Shown here piece after piece: positions 54,370 to 63,640 of a stretch of 64,000 nt of DNA (its first letter is position 1; each line of letters opens with the position of its first letter). Below the pieces are notes generated by a model that had not been told where the DNA came from, made no database searches, and saw nothing but the letters and a program-made list of their open reading frames with translations. The translations under genes and the position numbers were made by a program. The stretch comes from Chloroflexota bacterium (GTDB lineage Bacteria > Chloroflexota > Anaerolineae > Caldilineales > Caldilineaceae): positions 1-64,000 of the forward strand of contig BOKO01000003.1 in NCBI GenBank assembly GCA_016861025.1. Reading direction: 5' to 3'.

Positions 54370-55266
54370 TTAGCCCTTTAGCCCGCTGAGGACGAGACCG
54401 TCCACAAAATAGCGTTGGGCAAAGAAGAAGAGAATGATGACCGGCAAGATCATAGCCGTGGAGGCGGCCATTAACAAATTCCACTGCGTGCTCATGATGC
54501 TGCGGAAGGTCGCCAGACCAATTGCCACGGTGAAGTTGTAGTCGGAACGCAGATAAAGCAGCGGCCCGATGTAGTCATTCCATGCCGCCAGAAAGGTGAA
54601 GATGGCGACGGTGGCGAGCGCTGGCTTAGAAAGCGGCATCATGATGCGCCAGTAGATGCCAAACTCGGTGCAACCATCGATACGGCCGGCGTCGGCCAGT
54701 TCCTCGGGCAGCGAGCGAAAGAATTGGCGGAAGAGAAAGATATTGAACGCGCCGCCGCCGAAAAACAGGGGAATTGTCAACGGATGGAATGTGTCGACCC
54801 AACCCAAACGGCTGAACATAATGAACTGTGGCACCATTAACACGAAATATGGAATCATCAGAGTGGCAAGCACCAGCGCAAACCAGAAATCTCGTCCAGG
54901 AAAGCGAATGCGGGCGAAGCCATAGCCGCAGAAAGAAGATGTGAGCAACACCGCGATCAGGTTCAACACGACAATTCGCATGGTGTTGAACAGGTAGAGG
55001 CCAAAGGGTTTGTAGACGAGCGCCTCGATATAGTTCTCAGGGCGAAATGGATTGGGGATCCATTCGGGCGGGAAAATAAAAATCTTTTCCAGCGGCTTGA
55101 AAGAGCTCACCACCAACCAAACAAAGGGAAGCGACATAATGACTGCACCTACAGTCAGGACTGTGATGATCAAAGCAGTCCACAAGCGCCGCTCCCAAAC
55201 AACCCTTCGCATACGTGGTTTCGTAACAATGATAGGGGGAGAAGCAGTCTGTTTCTGAATCGCCAT
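54370..55266 (-). CDS. Sugar ABC transporter permease (CUT1, MalG-like)
   Basis: 298 residues, six membrane helices. ATG 55266 lies one base after the stop of the upstream permease. The EAA loop EELADAGRIDGCTEFGIYWR and the short N-terminal tail are typical of MalG-type CUT1 permeases. Forms a heterodimer with the gene at 55268-56185. No ATPase gene is in the operon; it probably uses a shared MsiK-like ATPase. Confidence 0.92.
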   Translation of the reverse strand: MAIQKQTASPPIIVTKPRMRRVVWERRLWTALIITVLTVGAVIMSLPFVWLVVSSFKPLEKIFIFPPEWIPNPFRPENYIEALVYKPFGLYLFNTMRIVVLNLIAVLLTSSFCGYGFARIRFPGRDFWFALVLATLMIPYFVLMVPQFIMFSRLGWVDTFHPLTIPLFFGGGAFNIFLFRQFFRSLPEELADAGRIDGCTEFGIYWRIMMPLSKPALATVAIFTFLAAWNDYIGPLLYLRSDYNFTVAIGLATFRSIMSTQWNLLMAASTAMILPVIILFFFAQRYFVDGLVLSGLKG

Positions 55267-55267
55267 G

Positions 55268-56185
55268 TTACTGAGCATCCTCATAATGCACACGGCTGCC
55301 GACGTACTTGAACACAAACAGAGTCAGCGCCACAACGATGAAGAAGAGCACCCATGCCAGCGCGGCCGCGTATCCCATTTTGAGATTCTGAAACGCGTTT
55401 TGGTACATATAAAGTACATACACTAGCGTAGCATTTTGCGGGCCTCCGTTGGTGACGAGCCGTGCAATTGTAAAGACCTGGAACGACGCAATAATACCGA
55501 TGATCAAATTGAAAAAAATCACCGGCGACACCAACGGAATGGTGATATGGCGCAGCTTCGCCACCCTGCCAGCGCCATCTATCTCCGCCGCCTCATAGAA
55601 CACATCAGGGATTCCTTGCAATCCAGCGAGGTAAATCACCATACCGCTGCCAAAGCCCCACAATGCAACCAGAATCAATGCTGGCAGTGCCCATTCCGGT
55701 CGTTGCAGCCAGGCAATCTTAGGTAAGCCAAAGAAACGCAGCGCTGCATTCGCCAGCCCGAACTCGGTGTTGAATATCCATGCCCAGAGGACAGCATTGG
55801 CAACTGCTGGCACGATGCTGGGGAGATAATAGGCTGTGCGGAAGAAGCTAATACCACGAACTTTGGTGTTGAGCAGCAGCGCCAGCCCAAAACCAAGCAC
55901 AAGACCAACCGGCACCGAAACCAGGGTGTAGGTTGTCGTCACCGAAAGTGACTTCCAGAAACGGTCATCCTCCCACATAGTGACGAGATGTTTAGCGCCA
56001 ACGTATTTTGGCGGTGAGATGAGATTCCAATCATGCACGGTTAGCCAGAGCGCCACACCCGCAGGGATAATGAACCACAACAGAAACCCCAAGATAAAAG
56101 GTGAAATGAAAATATACCCGATCAGGGTGCGTCGGCCAGCCAGTGTGCGTGGCAGAAATCGTTGATACCAGTGTGCTGCGGTCAT
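55268..56185 (-). CDS. Sugar ABC transporter permease (CUT1, MalF-like)
   Basis: 305 residues, six membrane helices, with EAA loop DVFYEAAEIDGAGRVAKLRH. ATG 56185 was chosen; a TTG at 56212 is possible. Upstream partner of the MalG-like permease. 150 bp separate it from the binding-protein gene, and this gap holds a stable hairpin (56272-56316). Confidence 0.92.
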   Translation of the reverse strand: MTAAHWYQRFLPRTLAGRRTLIGYIFISPFILGFLLWFIIPAGVALWLTVHDWNLISPPKYVGAKHLVTMWEDDRFWKSLSVTTTYTLVSVPVGLVLGFGLALLLNTKVRGISFFRTAYYLPSIVPAVANAVLWAWIFNTEFGLANAALRFFGLPKIAWLQRPEWALPALILVALWGFGSGMVIYLAGLQGIPDVFYEAAEIDGAGRVAKLRHITIPLVSPVIFFNLIIGIIASFQVFTIARLVTNGGPQNATLVYVLYMYQNAFQNLKMGYAAALAWVLFFIVVALTLFVFKYVGSRVHYEDAQ

Positions 56186-56271
56186 GAGTAACTCGTCTAC
56201 TAGAGGAACCAATCACAACTGATGCTTGAAGAGATGCTTGACATCACCGCTTGACGCCGGGCTGCTGGCTG

Positions 56272-56316
56272 TGGAATGCTCCGACCAAAGCCTTTTGCTC
56301 TGTCCGGAGCATTCCA
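56272..56316. terminator. 12-bp hairpin between binding protein and permease genes
   Basis: TGGAATGCTCCG (56272-56283) and CGGAGCATTCCA (56305-56316) pair perfectly. No T-run follows on the minus strand. Location right after the binding-protein stop suggests partial termination or 3'-end protection, giving more binding protein than permease. Confidence 0.6.
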
Positions 56317-56335
56317 TAGTTAGAGCGGCTGAGTC

Positions 56336-57730
56336 TCACGCCTCGGCTGCCTCTTGCAGCACTCGGTTAGCGGCCGGCACAGCTTCAGCCAGCGCCTGTT
56401 CGGCTGTTGCATCGCCGATCCAAATCTTGTCGAAAGCCGGCTGAAGAATCTGGTTCGCCTCTGCCCAACCGGGCGGCATGTAGAGAACTCGGCCATAGCG
56501 CGGCAGAAATTTGGTCGGAATATCCACGTAACCCTCCGGATGCACACCTTCCGTGATCCAGGTCTGCAAGCCCTGCTCTGTCATCAGGTCACTCTGGCTT
56601 GGCAACCACAATCCGATCCGGCAGAACTGGGTTTGATAAAAAGGCGTCGACAGGAAGCGGAGCCACTGCCAGGCCTCTTCAGGATGTCGGGTCGATGCAA
56701 ATCCTGAGTGTAGATGCGCCTGCATATCAGTGCCAGTCTTGGCGGCCATACCCGGCAGCGCAGCAGTGCCAAGCGTCGGTGCAATTTTGTGCATCCACGA
56801 GAGCGCCCATGAACCATCGATCGCCATCGCAAGCTTGCCTGTCTCGAGCATCTGTGTATTGCTCATACCAAGCGCTTCCATTGCGGTGCCAGCCGGATTG
56901 ACCCGATGCTTTAGAACCAAATCGGCGACGTTCTGAATTGCTTCGGTGGCAGGCGCCTGGTCAATCGCCAATAACCCAGTGTTGGGATCGATCCAATAGC
57001 CGTTGTTCCCAACGATTGCGGAATGCACAGGAATGCTCCAGTGCGGCCAATCGACGCCAAAACGATCGATATTGTCTGGGTCGAAGCCGCTTTCGTTCGG
57101 ATGTCGCCCATTGACATCGCGGGTGAGAGCAATTGCCACCTCTACAAACCGATCCCATGTCCAGGCTTGCTCAGGATCGTTGCTGGGCGGTTCGATCCCT
57201 TCTTCAGCAAAGATATCGGCATTGTAATAAATGTGTGGCGCAACCCAACATGAACCGATGCCATACCACTTTCCATCTTGGGTGCAGCGATCACGTTCCT
57301 GTGGTTCGATAAAATAGTCCTCGGCCCCAAGCAGTGGGTCAGCAGTCAGTTTGTCAGTGATGTCCAACAGCAACCCATCTCTGATGAACGTTCGATAGTC
57401 GCCCGACCCTACGAAGGCTGTATCAGGCGGCGTCCCAGCGGCAATATCTGTAAGTAGTTTCTCCAGATAGTTTTCCGGCGTATGGAGCCAGGTCACCTTG
57501 ATTGTATCTTGTTCGGACTCAAATTGGGCAATGGCTGCCTTGACGCCCTCATCTTCTTCTGTGGCGCCCCACCCCATGAAGGTGATCTCAACCCGCCCGG
57601 TGGCAGGGGCAGCTGCACCACTGCCGCTTGGCGCCGCCCCCGGCGCACAGGCGGCGAGCAGCGCCACGCTGGTGACGCCAGCGCTGACGCGCAAGAAATC
57701 TCGTCTCGACAATGTGTTTTTGATTTGCAT
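56336..57730 (-). CDS. Sugar ABC transporter substrate-binding lipoprotein
   Basis: 464 residues; GGAGGAG eight bases before ATG 57730. Signal with twin-arginine-like SRRDFLRVSAG and lipobox LLAAC, lipid C28. The rest is a CUT1-type solute-binding fold: FMGWGATEEDEGVKAAIAQF, FVGSGDYRTFIRDGLLLDIT, HIYYNADIFAEEGI. First gene of the arabinoside operon. Context (two beta-L-arabinofuranosidases) points to an L-arabinofuranosyl oligosaccharide ligand; not provable from sequence. Confidence 0.9.
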   Translation of the reverse strand: MQIKNTLSRRDFLRVSAGVTSVALLAACAPGAAPSGSGAAAPATGRVEITFMGWGATEEDEGVKAAIAQFESEQDTIKVTWLHTPENYLEKLLTDIAAGTPPDTAFVGSGDYRTFIRDGLLLDITDKLTADPLLGAEDYFIEPQERDRCTQDGKWYGIGSCWVAPHIYYNADIFAEEGIEPPSNDPEQAWTWDRFVEVAIALTRDVNGRHPNESGFDPDNIDRFGVDWPHWSIPVHSAIVGNNGYWIDPNTGLLAIDQAPATEAIQNVADLVLKHRVNPAGTAMEALGMSNTQMLETGKLAMAIDGSWALSWMHKIAPTLGTAALPGMAAKTGTDMQAHLHSGFASTRHPEEAWQWLRFLSTPFYQTQFCRIGLWLPSQSDLMTEQGLQTWITEGVHPEGYVDIPTKFLPRYGRVLYMPPGWAEANQILQPAFDKIWIGDATAEQALAEAVPAANRVLQEAAEA

Positions 57731-57908
57731 ACTGGACACTCCTCCTCTGATGATCAAATTGAAGAACATGAAACAAGTCTATCGGGCGCTCATCGAGAAC
57801 ATCTCTACTACGGCGCATCAAAGATGCAGGACAGCGTCGCTTCACCAAAGAGTTGAGACAGTGTTATGTGTCATGTAGGGTGTGTAGGTGTACATTGTTT
57901 TGCGGCCA

Positions 57909-57952
57909 AGTGTACCACGTAGGGTTGATTCTTTTGTGCCAAATCTGTGCCA
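57909..57952 (-). promoter_or_regulatory. Candidate activator site and -10 box of the arabinoside operon
   Basis: Direct repeats TGTGCCA at 57935-57941 and 57946-57952 are one helical turn apart. On the minus strand TACACT lies at 57909-57914, which puts the repeats about 42 nt before the start. The leader to ATG 57730 would be ~170 nt. Bases 57731-57908 hold no gene. Confidence 0.3.
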
Positions 57953-58050
57953 CATTTTGACGTCAGACCAACCTTTCCGCCTCTGCGTTGATGGGGACAT
58001 TGCTTGATGTTTTGTTCAGTTACAATGTTCGGATAAGATTTGGTTCTGAA

Positions 58051-59346
58051 ATGTCTGATACTTCGATATATGAAACGGATCAAGAGCATGGTGCAGATGC
58101 TGACTTCCAGCAATCGGTGCGCACAGCACTGCTCCATCTCTACGACAACGCATTCCTTCAAAATCACCCATTGACTGCGCTGTGGGCAGGCGGGCTGGTC
58201 GGCGACCGGCTGACGCACGCGCAAGAGCTGCGCCGCGTCCTTCTGGACAGCATCGAACGGCTGCGCCCCCAGTCCGCCGCCCATGGGGATGCGGCGCGCG
58301 CCTATGCGGTGTTGACCTATCGCTGCGTCGATGGGTTGACCATCGAAGAGATCGAACAGAAATTGGGGTTGAGTCGCAGACAGACCTACCGCGAGTTCAC
58401 CAAAGGCGTTGAGGCAGTGGCGAATCAACTTCAAGATTTGCTGGCGATGCGCACGCCGCCACCGGCGTATATTGGCGCACCAGAGGAGATGAAAGGAGAA
58501 TTGTCCCGACGCGAGCTGGCGGAGGCGGAGCTGGCGCGGCTTGGCCGCCAGGCGCGCTGCGAAGCCCTGCTCCTGGCGGATGTCGTCGCCGGCGTCTGCA
58601 AGTTGCTGGAGCCGCGTCTGCGCCGGCGCAATATCACGATTCAGATGTTGGCTTTGCAACCAATAGCCCCGGTGCTGGCTGACAGAACATTGCTGCGTCA
58701 GGCGTTGCTGAACCTGCTCAGCTATGCGGTGGATGCGCTGCTTGATGGAGCAACCCTGGAAATCACCGCTCAGGAAACACCTCTATCAGTCCGGTTGTTC
58801 GTACATCAGGTCAACACTGAACCAACGGAAAGTGGACCACTCAGCCCGCCTCCTCATCGAGAAGGAGTTGCGCTCACAGTGGCGCAGTCGCTGGTCGCAG
58901 CGCAAAACGGCAATTTGTCGCTTACACTTTCACCGGGCGGTTGGTCGGCGGAAATTGTTCTGCCAGTGGCGTTGACGCCAACCATTGTGGTCATCGACGA
59001 TAACCGCAACCTGATAGAGTTGTTTCAACGCTATCTTGCCGGACATCGCGCGGTTGTGGTTGGAGCCAGCAGCGGCGAGGAGGCGGCGGTTCTGTTGCGG
59101 CAGGTCAGCCCGCAAGCCATCGTGCTCGATGTGATGATGCCGCATCAAGATGGCTGGGAGGTGTTGCAGCGGCTGCGACAGGATGCTGCGCTCGCCGAAA
59201 CGCCGATCATTGTGTGCTCGGTTCTACGCGAGCACGACCTGGCGCTTTCACTGGGCGCCAGCGATACATTAGTCAAGCCCGTCAGCCAGTCAGCATTGCT
59301 AGACGCGCTGCGGCGCTGGTTGGGGCCGCTGCACCCGCTCGATTGA
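58051..59346 (+). CDS. HTH + degenerate HATPase + receiver protein of unusual architecture
   Basis: 431 residues if started at ATG 58051 (a TTG or ATG further up adds a poor tail; TACAAT at 58021-58026 is a candidate -10 box). Residues ~20-130 are helical with a sigma-70 region 4-like HTH (GLTIEEIEQKLGLSRRQTYR). Residues ~165-306 resemble a histidine-kinase ATPase (RTLLRQALLNLLSYAVDALL) but have no clear DxGxG and no upstream phospho-His. Residues 310-425 are a full receiver with D316-D317, D360 and K409. A DNA-binding, ATP-binding, phosphorylatable protein in one chain is rare. Function unknown; partner may be the hybrid kinase on the other strand. Confidence 0.7.
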   Translation: MSDTSIYETDQEHGADADFQQSVRTALLHLYDNAFLQNHPLTALWAGGLVGDRLTHAQELRRVLLDSIERLRPQSAAHGDAARAYAVLTYRCVDGLTIEEIEQKLGLSRRQTYREFTKGVEAVANQLQDLLAMRTPPPAYIGAPEEMKGELSRRELAEAELARLGRQARCEALLLADVVAGVCKLLEPRLRRRNITIQMLALQPIAPVLADRTLLRQALLNLLSYAVDALLDGATLEITAQETPLSVRLFVHQVNTEPTESGPLSPPPHREGVALTVAQSLVAAQNGNLSLTLSPGGWSAEIVLPVALTPTIVVIDDNRNLIELFQRYLAGHRAVVVGASSGEEAAVLLRQVSPQAIVLDVMMPHQDGWEVLQRLRQDAALAETPIIVCSVLREHDLALSLGASDTLVKPVSQSALLDALRRWLGPLHPLD

Positions 59347-61477
59347 GGCCGATCAGCACGGACTCGATCAAGATCAACAGCTCACTCAACCCAAAACCGC
59401 GCAATTTCTGAATTTGCAACTCACCCTGAATCGGCGCTGCCTCCTGTTCCACTTCACGTACGGAAACGACCACGATCGGCGCTTCGCAAAGAGCCGGCTC
59501 GCACCGGGCGGCTGAGATGAACTGCTGACCATTCATGCCGGGCATGTTGAGGTCAAGAAAGACGATGTCGGGAGGCTGGACGCGCGCCGCCGACAAGCCC
59601 TCTTCGCCGGAAAAAGCTTCAACCACGTGGACATTGGGGGCAAGCGAACGCAACATGCGACCGAGCAGCCGCACAATGTGGGGATCATCGTCGATCACCA
59701 GCGCCGTGTGCGGATCGATTTGCAGCCGCTGGAGGACAAACGCCACATCATCGCGCGTGACCGGTTTAGGAAGAAAGTCGGCTGCGCCGAGAGACGCGCC
59801 GACGTGATGGATGCCAGGCAGAGGCGTCACCACCACCGGCGTCTCGATGGAGGCAACTTCAGCCGTTGCCTTTGCCCACTCTTCGACCGAGGCTGCTTCG
59901 ACGATCACCATGTCCGGCGCGCGCTCGCGAATCAACACAACTGCCTGGTGAGCGCTCTCGGCGAGCACGAAGTCGCAGCAATCAATGTAGCGACGCAACA
60001 GCCCCAGCGCGCGTATGTCGTCGTGAATGACCAACGCCAGGGGACGCGCATCCTCATAGCGCAACGCGCGCGATGTTCGTATGGTCGACAGCGGCAACTC
60101 AACATTCGTGGCCGGCAGGGGAAGAGCAAAACTGACAACGGTTCCCCTGCCCACCTCGCTATCGATCCAGATGCGTCCTTGATGCAATTCGATGAATTTT
60201 TTGCTGACGGCAAGCCCAAGCCCGCTGCCGTGCGTCAGCTCCTCCTCATCGAGCCGGTCGAACGCTTCGAAGGCGCGCTGCAACTTGTCGGGTGAGATGC
60301 CGCGCCCGCTGTCTTCCACCAGAATGATCACTTCATCGCCCATCGTCTCGGCGGCGATGCGCACCCAGCCATGCTCGGTGTAGCGCATGGCATTGGTGAG
60401 AAGATTGAGAAGCACCTGACGAATCCGGATTCGATCCAGATCGACCACAAGGGTTTCTTCGGGCAGATCCGCAATCAACGCCAATCGGCGCGCGTCCGCC
60501 AGCCCGCGCACGATCTCGACCGCTTCCTGGATAATGTCGCGCAACGCCACGCGCTCTTTGTGAATGACGATCTTGCCGGCTTCGATCTGCGACAGATCGA
60601 GCACATCGTTGATCAGATCGAGCAGATGTCTGGAGCTGCGATAAATCGCCAGCATATCGCCGCGATATTCGCCGGGCAACGGTTTGCCGCCATAACTCTC
60701 AGGCGCGGTGGTCATCATTTCGCTGAAACCAACGATCAGGTTGAGCGGCGTGCGCAGCTCGTGGCTGACGTTGGCGACAAACTCCGATTTGAACTGATAG
60801 GCTTTTTCCGCCGCTTCCTGGGCAAAGACCAGCGCACGGTTGCTGCGTTCCAGGCGCGAAAGCGCCAGATCAAGGCTGTGCAGAACGCGTTGAAGCTCCG
60901 ACCGGTGCTCACGCGCCTCTTCGGCGCTGCGTCGCGCATGCTCGGTCATGTCGAGCGCCCATTCCAACGCAGTGAACAGCCGACGTGTGCTCAACCATGC
61001 TGCAAGCATTGCCAGCAGCGTCAACAACACCGCCGCCAACAGATCGCGCGACGGCGCGACGATCTGAGCGCCGATCGCCAGCAACGTTGTCGTCGTCAGC
61101 AATGTCGTCAAAATCAGCCCTTGCAGGCGGGTGAGCGGCGCCGCAACCAGGACGGCGATCAGGTAGAGCGTCAGGAGACCTGCATCGCCATAGGCAAGCA
61201 CAACGATCGTGATTTCGACCAACAGCGCAACCAGATAGAGCGCGACAGCCAGCTTGAGTCGCCGCCTGGCAAGATAATACGCCATTGCGCTAGAAACACC
61301 AGCCGCCAGCAGCAGTCCGTAGCCATGCGCCGTTCTCGACGGATCAAACAAGCCGACAAAGCTCGTCCACCCCCATGCCAGCGCAAGCGTGACTGCCAGC
61401 AAAATCGTCAGCGCTTCGTTGACAAAATCATCGAAGACAGCGTTTCTTTCCCCGCCGTGGTCACGGACTCCTTGCAT
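59282..61477 (-). CDS. Membrane hybrid histidine kinase with two receiver domains, first one degenerate
   Basis: 731 residues from ATG 61477. Six N-terminal membrane helices (20-165, MASE-like), coiled linker, HisKA with H239 in FVANVSHELRTPLN, HATPase with N362, EDSGRGI and GSGLGLAVSKK, then two receivers. The first (~478-585) has E527 where the phospho-Asp should be (MVIVEAAS), with K571 kept. The second (~592-700) has D642 (VFLDLNMPG). So phosphate is expected to go to the second receiver only. Its last 65 bp overlap the 58051 gene on the other strand. Forms an operon with the metallo-beta-lactamase gene upstream. Confidence 0.9.
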   Translation of the reverse strand: MQGVRDHGGERNAVFDDFVNEALTILLAVTLALAWGWTSFVGLFDPSRTAHGYGLLLAAGVSSAMAYYLARRRLKLAVALYLVALLVEITIVVLAYGDAGLLTLYLIAVLVAAPLTRLQGLILTTLLTTTTLLAIGAQIVAPSRDLLAAVLLTLLAMLAAWLSTRRLFTALEWALDMTEHARRSAEEAREHRSELQRVLHSLDLALSRLERSNRALVFAQEAAEKAYQFKSEFVANVSHELRTPLNLIVGFSEMMTTAPESYGGKPLPGEYRGDMLAIYRSSRHLLDLINDVLDLSQIEAGKIVIHKERVALRDIIQEAVEIVRGLADARRLALIADLPEETLVVDLDRIRIRQVLLNLLTNAMRYTEHGWVRIAAETMGDEVIILVEDSGRGISPDKLQRAFEAFDRLDEEELTHGSGLGLAVSKKFIELHQGRIWIDSEVGRGTVVSFALPLPATNVELPLSTIRTSRALRYEDARPLALVIHDDIRALGLLRRYIDCCDFVLAESAHQAVVLIRERAPDMVIVEAASVEEWAKATAEVASIETPVVVTPLPGIHHVGASLGAADFLPKPVTRDDVAFVLQRLQIDPHTALVIDDDPHIVRLLGRMLRSLAPNVHVVEAFSGEEGLSAARVQPPDIVFLDLNMPGMNGQQFISAARCEPALCEAPIVVVSVREVEQEAAPIQGELQIQKLRGFGLSELLILIESVLIGLNRAGAAAPTSAAARLAMLTG

Positions 61478-61517
61478 GAGTTAAACCCTCCAATTGCGCC
61501 AGTCTACGAGTTGCCGA

Positions 61518-62540
61518 TCACGTCGGGCGGAACGCAAGAAAGCCATCCTCCTCATACCGCTCCAGCCGGCCAGCATCCGCCAGATATTCGAGATGCGCCA
61601 ACGCCTCCGCCACGGCAAAGCGCACCTCGTGTGGGCTGAAGTGATCGAAGTTGAAGATGGTGTAGCTTGCTTCCAATGCGGTGGCGCCGCGCACGGCCGC
61701 GGCAAAGGCAAGCTCCAGCCGCTCATCGTGATGCTGGAGCAACTCACAGATTCGCCCCCGCCAGTCGGTGATAACGCCGTGATGCCCCGGCAGCGCCAGC
61801 TCGACATCCAGCCTCATCAAATCGCGCAGCGATGCAAGATAACGCCCCAGCGGGTCGGGCTGCGTCGAGGGCCAGAAGCCGATGTTGGGCGTAATGCGCA
61901 GCAGCACCTGGTCGCCGCAGAGCATCAGCCGATCGTCAGCGGCGTAGAAAATGATCTGCCCGTCAGCGTGACCGGGCGCGTGAATGACTTCGAAACGGCG
62001 CCCCGCCATCGTGATCGTCTCGCCGCTGTGCAAGAGTTGCACATCGGTTGGGGTCGGCTGCGTCATCTGGCGCAACTTCTGCTGTTGTGCTTCAACAATG
62101 GCGCCAACTTCAGGCGGCGCGCCAACGCGACGCAGATACGCTGTCAGGTTATCGCCATGCTCCAGGTTCTGCACCCACGCCAACTCGGCGATCTCCCATT
62201 CGCGCGGGGACATAAAGACGGCGGCGCCGGTCTCCTGCTGCAGCCGCCCTGCCAGCCCGATGTGGTCGGGGTGCATGTGGGTGACGACAATGCGGCGAAT
62301 GTCGTTCGGGCGAATGCCAAGCTGAACAAAGACAGCCTGCCAGCCAGCATAGAGTTCGGGTCGATTCAACCCGGCGTCGAGGATCGTCCAGCCATCGGCG
62401 TCGCGCAGGAGATAACAGTTGACATGGTTGAGCGCAAAGGGCAGCGGCAATCGAACGCGAAAGATGTCAGCGCAAATTTCGGTGGCTACAACTGTTGTTG
62501 GCGTCGCATCTGTGTGAGGCGCCGCATCGGATGCAAACAT
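61518..62540 (-). CDS. Metallo-beta-lactamase-fold hydrolase
   Basis: 340 residues from ATG 62540 (AAGGAAA upstream); a GTG at 62573 is the longer option. Zinc motif T-H88-M-H90-P-D92-H93 and later APGHADGQI and LALPGHHGVI. A C-terminal helical region beyond residue ~260 includes AVAEALAHLEYLADAGRLER, as in the LACTB2/RNase Z-like subgroup. Cytoplasmic. Starts the operon with the hybrid kinase (40-bp gap). Substrate unknown. Confidence 0.88.
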   Translation of the reverse strand: MFASDAAPHTDATPTTVVATEICADIFRVRLPLPFALNHVNCYLLRDADGWTILDAGLNRPELYAGWQAVFVQLGIRPNDIRRIVVTHMHPDHIGLAGRLQQETGAAVFMSPREWEIAELAWVQNLEHGDNLTAYLRRVGAPPEVGAIVEAQQQKLRQMTQPTPTDVQLLHSGETITMAGRRFEVIHAPGHADGQIIFYAADDRLMLCGDQVLLRITPNIGFWPSTQPDPLGRYLASLRDLMRLDVELALPGHHGVITDWRGRICELLQHHDERLELAFAAAVRGATALEASYTIFNFDHFSPHEVRFAVAEALAHLEYLADAGRLERYEEDGFLAFRPT

Positions 62541-62728
62541 CTCTGATTTCCTTTTCTTTACGGAAAAATGCACCTGTTTGGGGAGATTCTAGCCAAAATG
62601 TGGGGCATACCCGTTGCTTCTGCTGACTTTTTCGATTCTGCAGAAACCATTATACTACAAAAAATGACGCACACTTTAAATAAGCAGTGTGCAACAGGAC
62701 AATCAGATGGTTCGGTGCGCCTGTTACG

Positions 62729-62758
62729 ATGACAATATGCGTCCTCAAACAATACAAA
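62729..62758 (+). promoter_or_regulatory. Promoter for the methylmalonyl-CoA epimerase gene
   Basis: ATGACA (62729-62734), 18-bp spacer, TACAAA (62753-62758). About 42 nt of leader to ATG 62807. Another -10-like TATACT at 62651-62656 has no good -35. Confidence 0.35.
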
Positions 62759-62806
62759 GCAAATTATTCGGATTGATTCTCACAAGAAAGAAAAGGAAAA
62801 TGCGCT

Positions 62807-63207
62807 ATGTTTAAACGGCTGGATCACGTGGGCGTTGTCGTTCACGACATCGATGCAACATTGCAAACCTATTGCGGACAGCTCGGATTCAAATTGTTGG
62901 AACGGGTGGAAATACCAGAACAAAAAGTCGTTGCAGCTTTTCTGGATGGCGGCAACAGCACCATCGAGTTGATCTCTCCGACTGACGCCGAAAGCGGCAC
63001 AGCGCGGTTTCTCGCCAATCGCGGCGAGGGAACGCACCATGTTTGCTATGAAGTGGATGACATCGAGGCGGCGCTGGCGGAGTTGAGCAAAGCTGGTGTG
63101 CGCTTGATCGATGAAACCCCGCGCCAGGGCGTGCATGGTCTGGTGGCGTTCATTCATCCCAAGGCGACTAACGGTTTGATGATCGAGGTGTTGCAGAAGA
63201 CACATAA

Positions 63208-63211
<4 letters not shown>
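62807..63211 (+). CDS. mce: Methylmalonyl-CoA epimerase (VOC fold)
   Basis: 134 residues, the normal length. VOC-type metal site: H7 in LDHVGVVVHD, H in GTHHVCYEV and a Glu in LMIEVLQ. Interconverts (R)- and (S)-methylmalonyl-CoA in propionate or branched-chain catabolism. The stop overlaps the GTG of the next gene. Mutase genes are not in the window. Confidence 0.9.
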
Positions 63212-63630
<419 letters not shown>

Positions 63631-63640
63631 CCTTAAATCG

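Noticed and set aside
57871..58659. 262-codon minus-strand frame between the arabinoside operon and the HTH-ATPase-receiver gene
   Set aside because: Mostly antisense of the 58051 gene and of the promoter region; Gln/Arg-rich with no family.
60371..61639. 422-codon plus-strand frame
   Set aside because: Antisense of the hybrid kinase; composition rich in Gln, Arg and His, typical of a shadow.
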